Part shown: in pieces, positions 25,973-35,431 of the stretch
Layout: every line of letters starts with the position of its first letter
Position numbering within the stretch: the first letter of the stretch is position 1
Position numbers and translations under genes: made by a program
Origin: Cutaneotrichosporon cavernicola
Taxonomy: Eukaryota > Basidiomycota > Tremellomycetes > Trichosporonales > Trichosporonaceae
NCBI RefSeq assembly: GCF_030864355.1
Contig: NC_083393.1
Span: 1,550,001-1,614,000 of the forward strand
Reading direction: 5' to 3'
DNA length: 64,000 nt
The notes under the pieces: generated by a model
What the model was told of the DNA's origin: nothing
Database searches by the model: none
What the model saw: only the letters and a program-made list of their open reading frames with translations

Positions 25973-27568
25973 ATGCCCCAGTACATCTCGTACCGGCCGG
26001 CTCAAGGGCCAGAGCCAGCCGACCCGTTCGCCCACGACGACGACACCGAGTCGACCTACCATACCCCGGCGGTATGGGGCGACGACGGCGACGACCTCGC
26101 GGCGGGGATCCTGTCCCACTGGCTCACGCCCCTCTCAGTGCGTCTCCTTTCCCGAAACCAGTCGCCACGAATCACTCACGCCAGGCGAGACACACAGCAA
26201 TGACTGACCGCTGGCTTTCGTCGCAGCACGAATGGAGCACTGCACCATTCGCGTTGAATTGGCGTTGGGCAACAGCACGCAAATGGTACTACTCGCACAA
26301 CTCGCGGTGGTACACTTACGTGCCGGTGCTGCTCAACACGCTCGCGCGGCGGTTTGCGAAACAGGCGGGCCGCCGGCGTGTCCTCCTGCTCGACTTTGAA
26401 TTCTGGACCGGTCTATCGCGACATAGGTTCAAAGTCAACGAGTCACGAGAAGCGCGCGTCTTCAAGAGTTTCCATGGCGTGGTGGTAAGCTCCATCCTTA
26501 GCGGGCTGACCCAGTACTCGGGCTCCTTGAGGGACTACGACCACATCGTGTTCCCTGTATGGTGGGAGAACGCATGGCTCATGATGGCAGTCGACCGCCG
26601 CTCGGGGCTTCTGACGGTTTACGACCCGTGCGGCGTCTCAAGCCGCTCCCGAAAGCGGCTCGGTGTGCAATGGGGTCCGGACTGGTCTATTGTAGGGCAA
26701 CTATGAGGACCAACTCACGCACAGCTCCGCAACGTCTGCGTCAAAGTGTTCGCCTCCATTGATAGAGTGCCTATTGAGGACGACAAGGTCCGCGTATATG
26801 TGGTAAGTCTTGATGGCATCACCCGCTGAGAGCTAGCCCACTCCCACCGCACGCCCACGCGACTCTGCGGCCCTCGCTGTGGCTGCGATGGAAGTGTTCG
26901 CTTATGGAGGCCTGGACCCAGGGACCATCAAGGCGTTCATGCACTTCACTGAGCGTATTACGCGGGGCTTCACGACGGCCGACATCCTGTCGCATCTCCC
27001 GCAGACTTCGGATGCGCGACCCTTGTCGTACCTCTCTGTCTGCTCGGACTCGCCTCTGCTCTCCAACACGTGGTCACAAGCAGCCAGCGCAGCGGCAGGC
27101 CCATCGCACTCTGCCCCACATCCGCCCACGTCGTTCCGCAAGCGGATGACGCCATCCACCAAGGGCCTGGCACCCAGCATCTCAAGCTCACGCGGGCTCA
27201 GCTCGACATACGAAGCACGGTCACCGCGCCTGGGAAGCACGATGCTTAGTGAGCGCACGGCGGTCCAAAAAGGCGACCGGTTGGGCAGCCCCGACCTTGC
27301 GGATGAGCGTCACAGTGAGATGGACAGCGGGAGCGAGGATGGACATGGTCACAATGCCCACCTCTCGGCACAGGACGAGAAAGAAGCAAAGAAGAGCAAG
27401 AAGAGCCGCCGGCGTTTCTGGCCGTTTAAGAAGAAGACGTCGGAACCCAAGCTCAACGTCCACGGGCCCGTCAAGGACCTGCTTGACCGCGCGGTCTGGA
27501 CCATGCAGACCGGGCATCGTGCGGCGGGGGTTACGTGCTGCGACCAATGCTGCAACTGTGAATTCTAG
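25973..27568 (+). CDS. Ulp1/C48 peptidase-like protein, catalytically degenerate (paralogue B)
   Basis: Exons 25973..26137, 26227..26484, 26515..26691, 26725..26802 and 26837..27568 give 469 residues. After an acidic N-terminus ending SHWLTPLS, a region rich in Trp, Tyr and Arg leads to the core HIVFPVWWENAWLMMAV...LLTVYDPCG. Trp162 and Asp178 match the protease fold, but the His position is Ala161. The Cys position is Ser236 (PRDSAALAV). The C-terminal half is Ser-rich and then very basic, and ends with DLLDRAVWTMQTGH and a cluster of cysteines (CCDQCC). The 30-nt intron 26485..26514 is in frame and could be retained, but it has a strong GTAAGC donor and GCTGAC branch. The fourth exon is set by a 33-nt intron starting GTAGGG. 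The 637 bp between the tRNA-Glu and the start show nothing recognisable. It converges on the second aldolase/adducin gene, about 100 bp between stops. Confidence 0.7.
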
Positions 27569-27668
27569 GCTTTACAAGGTTGGTTATGCTCGTGTCATAG
27601 ATCGCATGTGAGATGTGCTCTGCAATGTTAAGCACGACAGGGCCCTAATATCCGCAGACAGCATCCCT

Positions 27669-28580
27669 CTAGATGACAAGCGCACCACCTGTCCGCTTGT
27701 CCCAACGGGCAAAGTAGGGCATGCCCATCATCCACGCGTGGTGTTCGCTCCCGACGTTCTGCACTGTGAACTGTGGTCAGCCAACTTCTTCAGTAACTCA
27801 CCTTGACCTCTTCCTCGCCGACCTCGATCATCTTCCCTCCACGTCCCTTGATAGCAGCCTCGACGAGGAGCTGGTTTCCACACAGGTTTTCGAGGCGGAT
27901 ATACGTCGCGATGGCGCCCTCGATCGTCGCTGCCGTCATAAGTAGTCCGCGGTTCTGCATAATAAACCCCTTGCCATCCCCAAGGACGCTAGTCACGCCC
28001 TCGGGATCTTTGGCGGCATTCAAGCCAGAAACGAAAGGGAGGACGGGGACGCGGCCTGAGAAGAAACACGAGTCCTGCCACAGCATGCGGATCGTCTCGC
28101 CGCGCGCCGAGAACGTCCGCCCATGCGGTGTGTGGCCCGACACGATCCCATTCACATCACGGCGCCCACGGTAAATCGCCAAATGTAGAGGCACGTATTC
28201 GTCGTCTGCGATCAGATCAGATCGTTCCTTGCAAGCTTACATTCACGCAGGGTGTCGCTGGGCACGACAATCCTGCCTTGGAGGTTAACGCCGACGAGGT
28301 CGGCGCTGACGATCGCGCACAGCGGTTTGCGACGCGGGAGGACCCATATGAGGTCGGGGTTGATTGCGTCGCGCGCCGACAGACCGCCAGCGCATCCGAT
28401 ACCCCAACCCTGGTCGTCGAAGATACGCGCGGCCATGGCCAGCCGACCTTTCTGGTACCGCGCGCGCTCGTCTTCGCTGTCGAAGGTCGGCGGGTTGGGT
28501 TTACGGAACTTGCCGACGCGCGGACGCTCCGCGCCGGTCTTGTGCTCCACCTTGGCATCGAGGTTGAACAGCGTGGCCAT
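27669..28580 (-). CDS. Class II aldolase/adducin-domain protein with altered metal site
   Basis: Exons in gene order 28580..28241, 28205..27802 and 27770..27669 give 281 residues. The domain is recognisable by KGRLAMAARIFDDQGW, SARDAINPDLIWV, the YVPLHLAIYRGRRDVNGIVSGHT strand and the GFIMQNRGLLMTAATIEGA segment. Compared with the intact paralogue at 10.5 kb, the H-x-H zinc pair reads H139-T-P141-H142 and the last zinc ligand His of QNHG is Arg200, so zinc binding and aldolase chemistry are probably lost, as in adducin (inference). A C-terminal exon adds 34 residues with HHAWMMGMPYF. Introns are 35 and 31 nt. It is a distant paralogue of the 10.5-kb gene, and its partner, the Ulp1-like gene, is also a paralogue of that gene's partner. 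Confidence 0.82.
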
Positions 28581-28786
28581 GGTCAGTGGGAGGATGAAGA
28601 GGTGCTGGGATGGAAGAGATTAGTGGGCTTGGGTCACGTCGGAGTTGGCCGTGTTCGGCTTCTTGGGCCGGCCGGCATGGACACCGAGATGCAAGGCCAA
28701 GTTGCTCCCACTTTTCAGTCTTGCGCTTTCTAGCGATCGGCCTACCCCGCGTGGGTATTTGCCATAGCGGGTCCGAATAAACTCTA

Positions 28787-28871
28787 AGGTTGAATCGTAT
28801 AACGGTCAGTACACAAGATTCTGATGCATGGTCAGTTCTTGTAGCCTGGGTTCGACTCCCAGTTCGACCTT
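28787..28871 (+). tRNA. tRNA-Gln (CTG) with intron
   Basis: Acceptor AGGTTGA pairs with TCGACCT, anticodon stem CAAGA/TCTTG, loop TTCTGA + intron of about 11 nt + T, T-arm CTGGG-TTCGACT-CCCAG. Anticodon CTG. Confidence 0.85.
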
Positions 28872-29169
28872 TTGAGCTGAACATGTGTTCGGCACCATTG
28901 TTTTGGCCCAGCAGTCTTGGACTCAGGGTTGGCTGGAAGTCTCCCACGTCCAGGCGTAATTGGTTTCCCAATAGCATCTGACAAACCCACCAGAGGCATG
29001 AGGACGGCACAGTATCACCCGCTGCTAAGGACGTGAGAGCAGCGCAAACGAAATAAAGGTGTACGACGACGTCGTACGCCTTGATCTGGCTGCTCAATGG
29101 ATGGAGGCCAGTGACTCGGCCGACAGCAATCACGTCGGCATGACAACGAGCCAAAAATGTATTGATACA

Positions 29170-29260
29170 CTCTCTGTCGGAGAATTGAACTCCGGTCTCC
29201 CGCGGTCACAAAGTCAGAACTAATGACAAGCGAGCATACTAGCCACTATACGAACAGAGA
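29170..29260 (-). tRNA. tRNA-Asp (GTC) with intron
   Basis: Acceptor TCTCTGT pairs with ACAGAGA, anticodon stem CTCGC/GCGGG, loop TTGTCA + intron of about 19 nt + C, T-arm CGGAG-TTCAATT-CTCCG. Anticodon GTC, discriminator G. Confidence 0.85.
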
Positions 29261-29418
29261 TATGATATTTGGATATTACGTCATAGTGTTGTTCTGAGTT
29301 TGGCCCCCACTCGTGGCTCATGCTGCCGCAAACCCCAACGCGTCTTACAAGAACGCTGCACAGGTAGCTGCACACTGAAACTTGCATTATGTATGATCGA
29401 ACCACTATACAGCACACG

Positions 29419-30695
29419 CTACTCCTGGTTCATGACAACGACCTTCATCTCGCCACCAGCGAGAGGCCCACTACGGGCAGCCTTGAACGCCTCTTCGGCC
29501 TTGCAGAGGGGCACAGTCTTAGTGACGAGTGGGGCGAGGTCTACGAGGCCACGCTCGACGAGGTGGATCCCGTCCTCGAAACAGCGGGTCGTGTAGCGCA
29601 GAGACCCGCTGATAGTGAGTTCCTTTGACGCTACTTCGAGCGTGGGGAATCGTGTGAGAGGAGGCCCCATGCCAGCTAGGATTACTGCCGTTAATACCTG
29701 TCAAAAGTAAACCTAAACCCACGAGTGCCGCCTGGACGGAGTAGGGCGACGGCGAGCTGCATGCACGGCTCGGCACCCGTCGCGTCAATGACGACGTCGA
29801 GGCCATGCTCGACGCCCCATTTCGGGAGGCGTTCCTCGACCCAATGGTCGAGCCAGGCCATCTCGTCGCCTACTTCGCGGATCTTGCTTCCGCGGCCCTT
29901 GATGACTTGTGTGCCGTGTGTTTCGGCCTTCATGTCTTGTTCGGGGTTGAGTTCGGCGTGTGTTGCCGCATACTTGAGAGCAAAATCTACGCGGTTGGGA
30001 ACACGGTCGATACCGATAATTTCGCGAGCTGCATACGCCTTCGCCACGGCCATGCACAGTAGACCGAGGGGTCCACATCCCATAACGCCCACAGCTTGGT
30101 GGGCGAGTTTGGGCGCCCGCCGGCCGATCTGGACCGCAATTGCGAGAGGCTGGATACATCCGGCCTGGGGCCAGGGGAGGGTGGGTGGGATCGGCACACA
30201 CGAGGTCGCGGGACATGCAAAGTATTGACACAGGGTTCCGTCTATATGTCAGTCAAGAAAGGTGGGGACGGACCAGTTCCAGGAGTCGCAAAGTACTGGT
30301 CTCTCTTGCAGTAGTTCCACTGGCCGGAGCGACAGAAACGACATATCCGGCATGGCAAGGCGGGCTCAATAGCAACGTGGTCACCTACCGCCACCTTGGT
30401 CACGTCATGGCCAACAGCATGGACGATGCCGGCGCTCTCATGTCCGAGAACCAGGGGCTGGCTCACGACGCGCGAACCAATCCCGCCACGCGTGTAGAAG
30501 GAGACGTCGGTGCCGCATCTGGTGTCAGGGCTTTAAGCCTCCAGAGGCGTTTTAGACCCACAGACCGGTCGCCATGACCTTGACGAGGACCTCGTCGTTT
30601 TTGACCGTCGGAATCGGACGGTACTGCACTTCGATGCGCTCCTTGCCCAGCAGGACGACGTGGGCGTTGGTTCCAGTGGGATGGGTCTGGGGCAT
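29419..30695 (-). CDS. Zinc-dependent polyol dehydrogenase (xylitol/sorbitol dehydrogenase type)
   Basis: Medium-chain NAD(P)-dependent alcohol dehydrogenase, probably oxidising a polyol such as xylitol, sorbitol or arabinitol to the ketose in the cytosol. Exons in gene order 30695..30562, 30518..30274, 30241..29723 and 29684..29419 give 387 residues. Catalytic zinc ligands are Cys46 and His71-Glu72 (GHESAG). The structural zinc site is complete with Cys101, 104, 107 and 115 (PCRICRFCRSGQWNYC). The Rossmann motif is VMGCGPLGLL, followed by IIGIDRVPNRVDFA, where the Asp after the second strand favours NAD over NADP. The loop after residue 180 is longer than usual. Introns are 43, 32 and 38 nt; one donor is GTCCGT. 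Which polyol is used cannot be read from the sequence. Confidence 0.92.
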
Positions 30696-32179
30696 TGTGG
30701 AAGGCTGGGGTTGAAGTGCGGCCGCTTTCCATTAGTTATATGCAGCGCCATTAGTTTTATGCAGTTCAAGAGGGCCGCATGTTAGATACCGACGCAGTAT
30801 CCCACGCCCCGGCGTCATCAGCGCCACCATCGTCACGCAACCGACGGCTTCCACACTTCCACCCCAAGATCCAAATGTGAACGAGAGAACGACGCATGCC
30901 CATCTCGAGCTTGGCCGCATGGGACTGATGCAGCTCGAGCCGAGATGTCGGCGTGGCTTCTTATGCAAGGTCGACATGAGATCCGGGGACTCCCCTACGC
31001 AAGCAACAAGACTGCCGACGACACTGGCGATACCTTGTCATCAGACTTGCCAGCGCGTCGGCAGTGCGCCCTCAATGTCCAGGGCGGCTTTGTAGCTCGA
31101 GGAGGCTCCAGGCCGTTCAGCGGCGCCCCGATCGTCTGTCAACTCCCGCCAGTGGTAGTGTGCCATTACATCTCAACGCCTTGCGGACGCGTCGAGGCCA
31201 AGCTTGATCCGGGAGAACGCCCGCCTGGTGACATTGTTCCCCTCGATGCTTAACCTCTTACGCACGCCTTTTGATGCCAGCTCAAACGACCATTTATATG
31301 ACGCCGGTGAGGCGCCATCAGACTGGGCGAGCTGAAGAGCTTGGCCTGAAGCAGTGTTCTCGATCGCCACGCGGTGGCTGAGCCTTCAGCTCGCCCTGAA
31401 GCAGTGTTCTCGATCGCCACGCGGTGGCTGAGCAGGTTGCAGAGGCCGTGGCAAGGGCGGAGGAGAGTATATCGCCTGGAGCTCGGGTACTAATGTGCTG
31501 CTAGGCACGGCCAAGGTGGTATCTGAGACATGCAGGTTGCTTGTGTTATCACGGACACGGCGTCGATAATCTGGAGACGCCGGCTAATGAATCCGACGCG
31601 CATCGGCATCTCGCATCTCAGCCTCAACGATCCAAGTAGATATGGACACTGTTGCGTTGGGATCCACTTGCCCACTTACGCCATCCAGCCTGGCGATGGC
31701 GCAACCGTGCCTTTGATCCATCCGCTAAATAGCAGCGCCAGACGACTGGTGACACTCGCCATACCACGCGTACGTGGTCAAATGCTGGGATGGCGAGAGT
31801 CTGGCTACATAGTAGTACGGCGCTGACGATTAGTCAGTGGTCCAATGGTGTAAGTGTCGGCCGGATCGCGTCAGCAAACAGTTGAGCGCTCAGTGTGGAT
31901 TAGATTCTCAGATGTGGATTACAAAGACGATTAGGTCTGATTACAACTTGGTTTGGCAAATGTGGGCTAATGCCAATGTGAATGTGCCAATATGGCTGGC
32001 ACCATCGCAGCACGTCATCTTGCATCTCCAAGTGGTTGAGTTCATCCATCTACTGGGTCAGTCGACGCCGAGTTGGCATAAAGAGCATGGCATTAATGCA
32101 TTCGGAACGCCCATCTTCTCTTCGTAGTCGCTTGATCTCTCAGACTTGATCTCTTCGTAAGACCTGGTCTACTGCCACA
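30696..32179. other. Intergenic region with a 39-bp direct repeat
   Basis: Divergent promoter between the dehydrogenase and the TauD-type gene. Apart from the repeat at 31345-31433, no gene, tRNA or family resemblance was found; short open frames have no introns and no recognisable domain. Confidence 0.5.
31345..31433 (+). repeat. 39-bp perfect direct repeat, offset 50
   Basis: Copies at 31345..31383 and 31395..31433 are identical, each starting CCTGAAGCAG and ending GGCTGAGC, with 11 bp between them. Looks like a recent local tandem duplication. Confidence 0.9.
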
Positions 32180-33382
32180 ATGCCCGTCGCCGTCGCCACC
32201 GTCCCTCCCCTCCCTGCCGTGCCTCTCAAGGGCTTCAACAAGGGCATCACGCAGGGCATGCTTGAGCCCCACCACTCTCTCGTGCAGCCGTATTCGGCGT
32301 TCCCCAAGAAGATCACCGGCAAGACGGTGTGGACGCGCGAGGACTTTATCGACGACGAGTCGCTTTGGAAACGTTTCTGGTCGCCTGAAAACATCGCCTC
32401 CCTCGAGGCTTCCTACGACGTTTGGGCCGCCAAAAACCTCTCTCTCCCGGAGATCGACCGCGTGAGTTAACAACCTAAAATAAAGCTTACAAAATAGGAG
32501 ACGTTCCCTCTCTCGGACAGTGTGCGGTCTTTCCTCGCCGAGATCCGCGAGACCACCGTGCAAGGCGCGGGCTTTATCCTGATCCGGGGTCTGCCCGTGC
32601 ATCGATGGGCCGTCGACAAGTCGTGTGCCATCTACCTCGCCATTGGAGCGGCTATTGGTGTCGCCATTTCCCAGAACCACAAAGGTCACATTCTCGGACA
32701 CGTCAAGGACCTCGGGAATGACCCGACGCAAATTGATAAAGTCCGGATCTACACTACCACCGCGCGCCAGTATTTCCACACGGACAATGGCGATGTCGTC
32801 GGTCTCCTCTGTCTCCAAAAAGCCAAGGAGGGCGGCGAGTCGGATGTCGCCAGCGCCCACAATATCTGGAACACTCTCCAGGCTGAACGGCCAGACGTTG
32901 CTGAACTCCTCGCCCGCCCAAACTGGTACTTTGACCGCAAGGGCGAGGTGAGCGAGGGCCAGAAGGAATGGGTGCAAAAGGCCGTCTTCTATTATCACGA
33001 TGGCAAAGTCATCAGCCAATACGACCCATATTACGTCAAGAGTATTCAGCGGTTCGTCGATGCTGGGCTTATTCCCGGCCATTCGGATGAACAGAAGGAG
33101 GCTATCGAGGTGCTGGAACAGACGGCCCAACGCCTCGCGTTACACATGGTCCTCGACGTTGGAGACATCCAGTTCGTCGGCGAGATGCACAACTTCCACG
33201 CTCGGACCGCGTACGTCGACCACCTCCCGCCCATTCCCCGCCGCCACCTGCTGCGTCTCTGGCTCTCGGTGCCGGAAATCGAGGGCGGCTGGAAACGTCC
33301 TTACCCCGACTCGGCCGCTTACAAGCGCTGCGGCATCCAGGTGAATCAAGTTCCCGAGTCGTGCCCGACGGACGCGGAGTAA
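32180..33382 (+). CDS. TauD/TfdA-family Fe(II)/2-oxoglutarate dioxygenase
   Basis: Non-haem iron oxygenase that couples decarboxylation of 2-oxoglutarate to hydroxylation of a small acid or sulfonate; the substrate is not predictable. Exons 32180..32461 and 32498..33382 (36-nt intron) give 388 residues. The facial triad is visible as H188-x-D190 in YFHTDNGD and the distal His328 in NFHARTAY, with Arg330 close to the expected 2-oxoglutarate anchor. GFILIRGLP and LLRLWLSVP are typical family strands. No targeting signal is seen, so it is probably cytosolic. The start ATG lies in a good context (CCACAATG). Confidence 0.9.
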
Positions 33383-33985
33383 AGTACGGTAGCATGCCCA
33401 AAGGGCGCCGAGTAGAGTACGGTAGCTAGAAGGGCTAGAAAGGCAAGCTTCAGAAGCCTCGGGCTGGTGAGCAAAACCACCAAAAGTTGTATAAATAGTT
33501 GCATTTCATTCATGTCACATAATTTCATTTGTTTGCTGGATCCCGAGGCTTTCACTGGCGCTCCGACGACGACGTGAGCGTTGACTACTCGCTTAGCTCG
33601 CCCACTTGCAAGCTCGTGCGAGCACGACTGGCTCCACAATGACATGGTCAGTTGGTTAGTAGATTTGCCAACGCAAGAAAGGCGCAAGGCGCCATCGATT
33701 AGGCGTTTGGCGGAAAAGGCCGGTTCGGCCAATATCCGGCAACTCGGCATTCATTGGTCGGCAACTTGGCAGAGAAAGAAAGCAACCTCGCCGAGTTCAT
33801 CCGACTCCACCTAGGCACCTACTCGCGTCCCGACAATTGCTAGCAACGTATGCCTTCTCCACGCCTGTTATCCCGCAGCCCTTCATCCTCGCCCAGCAAC
33901 AGAATAAAATAATGTAACATGCATACTACTATCAATGTTCAGTAAACATGAGGAGAGTCCTAGTCATTGTCCTGTCATCTTCCGT
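33383..33985. other. Convergent intergenic region, nothing recognised
   Basis: Lies between two convergent genes. Near 33385 and 33415 an 11-12-bp element containing AGTACGGTAG occurs twice. No other structure was found. Confidence 0.5.
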
Positions 33986-35431
33986 TCAGGCAAAGTTGGC
34001 ACCGCGGCGGCGCATGCCGCCGGCGACGTTCGAGGTCCAGACCTGGTTCTGGTTGGTGCCACTGCACGACCAGACCTGCACCTGGTTGCCGCTCGAGAGG
34101 CTGCCGCCCGTGACGTCCATGCAGAGACCAGGGCCATTGGCAATCGCGAGGTGATTGTCGCCAGTGTACCACCAGGTCTGCTGGTAAAGGCCGCTGTAGC
34201 AAGTCCAGATCTTGAGCTTGGCGCCGTTGCCAGGGTTAGTTCCGGCGTCGAGGCAAAAGTTGGTGCCAGGCACCTTGACCTGGCCTGCAGCATTGCGAAC
34301 AAACTCAAACTTCTGACCGGCCGAACCGTTGCACTGCGCGACCTGGACCGGGGTGCCGTTGGCATTGACGCCACCACGGACCTCGAGGCACCAGCCACTG
34401 TTACCCTTAGGGTGGAGCTGGGTACCGCCAGTGGCCGTGGGAGGGTTCGAGGTCGTGGACGACGACGTGGGCTTGCTCGTGGGTGTGGTCGTCGGTGTGG
34501 GCTGTGGACCGCCGCCAACGAGTGTGGGGGGAGCAGTGACCTTGGGGTCGTTGGGGTTGATGCCGTTCGAGATGGTGTTGTAACGGACGCAGTTGGAGCG
34601 AGCGGGGAGGAAGGCGGGAGCGGCAGGAGTGGGCACCATTCCCTGGTACCAGGTGGAAGTACCATAAACACCAGGAGGGGCAGCAATGTCACTGTCACAC
34701 GATTCGAAGCCCTGCATGTTCCAGTAGTCGGCAATGGCCATGACGAACTGGCAGCCTTGCAGGTCGTAGATGTGGTTGCACTGCTGGCCTGCCGACACAC
34801 CGTTGACCTCGGCTGTGCAGATGCGCACACAGAACTGGTCGTACGATACGAACGACATCCACTCCTGTGGGGCGGTTAGAATATTCAAACCGTGGGAGGA
34901 TGGGCGGTGGGAAAGGAAGGATTCTCGACTAGAATAAAAGTCTGGTACACTCACCTCGTAGAACACGTTCTTCCCAGTGGCGACGTTGGTGGTAACATTG
35001 CCGCCAACGGGGTTGCCCTCGGCAGTCGCGCCGTGGGGGTCGAGCTCACCGCCCTGGTCGCCGTTGCGAATGTTGACCTTTGTGCCGTCCCACCACCCCG
35101 AGACCTGGACATAGGCGGGGGTGCGGAGGAACTGGACCGACCTGATGGTGCCATCCGGGATCAGACGAGCGTTGTTACGGGGCTTGGTGCACCAAGCGAC
35201 GACGTTGTGCTCCGTGTCACCAATGTTTGAGTTTGGGCTCATGGGAGCGAAGAGGCAAAAGTCGTCGACGGCGTTGACCGTAATGAGACGGGCATCCGAG
35301 TTCTTGTTGACTGTGGAGCCAACTGGGGCGAAGAAGGGTTGGTCAGGGTTGGTTGGTCCGTTTGGCCCAGTGGCGATGACCTGGGCGGTGGCCGAGGAGA
35401 ACAAGGATGAAGCGATGAGTAAGGGGAGCAT
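33986..35431 (-). CDS. Secreted macrophage-activating-glycoprotein-like protein with C-terminal beta-trefoil lectin domain
   Basis: Extracellular glycoprotein, two exons (35431..34955 and 34864..33986), 451 residues. A signal peptide of about 16 residues ends at ATAQ. Residues 20-260 follow the tremellomycete macrophage-activating-glycoprotein family: NAVDDFCLFAPMSPNSNIGDTE, AWCTKPRNNARLIPDGTI, GGELDPHGATAEGNPVGG, DQFCVRICTAE, CNHIYDLQGCQF and YGTSTWYQGMVP. A Pro/Thr/Ser linker (about 290-320, a likely O-glycosylated stalk) joins it to a carbohydrate-binding beta-trefoil with three repeats carrying GQKF, YQQTW and NQNQVW, the (Q-x-W)3 pattern. The 90-nt intron is in frame and would add 30 residues if retained, but it has canonical ends and interrupts the family sequence. 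Probably binds glycans at the wall or capsule (inference). Confidence 0.88.
   Translation of the reverse strand: MLPLLIASSLFSSATAQVIATGPNGPTNPDQPFFAPVGSTVNKNSDARLITVNAVDDFCLFAPMSPNSNIGDTEHNVVAWCTKPRNNARLIPDGTIRSVQFLRTPAYVQVSGWWDGTKVNIRNGDQGGELDPHGATAEGNPVGGNVTTNVATGKNVFYEVSVPDFYSSRESFLSHRPSSHGLNILTAPQEWMSFVSYDQFCVRICTAEVNGVSAGQQCNHIYDLQGCQFVMAIADYWNMQGFESCDSDIAAPPGVYGTSTWYQGMVPTPAAPAFLPARSNCVRYNTISNGINPNDPKVTAPPTLVGGGPQPTPTTTPTSKPTSSSTTSNPPTATGGTQLHPKGNSGWCLEVRGGVNANGTPVQVAQCNGSAGQKFEFVRNAAGQVKVPGTNFCLDAGTNPGNGAKLKIWTCYSGLYQQTWWYTGDNHLAIANGPGLCMDVTGGSLSSGNQVQVWSCSGTNQNQVWTSNVAGGMRRRGANFA

Noticed and set aside
32093..33130. 345-codon minus-strand open frame opposite the TauD-type gene
   Set aside because: Mirror of a strongly coding GC-rich exon with a clear iron-binding triad; the antisense translation has no domain.
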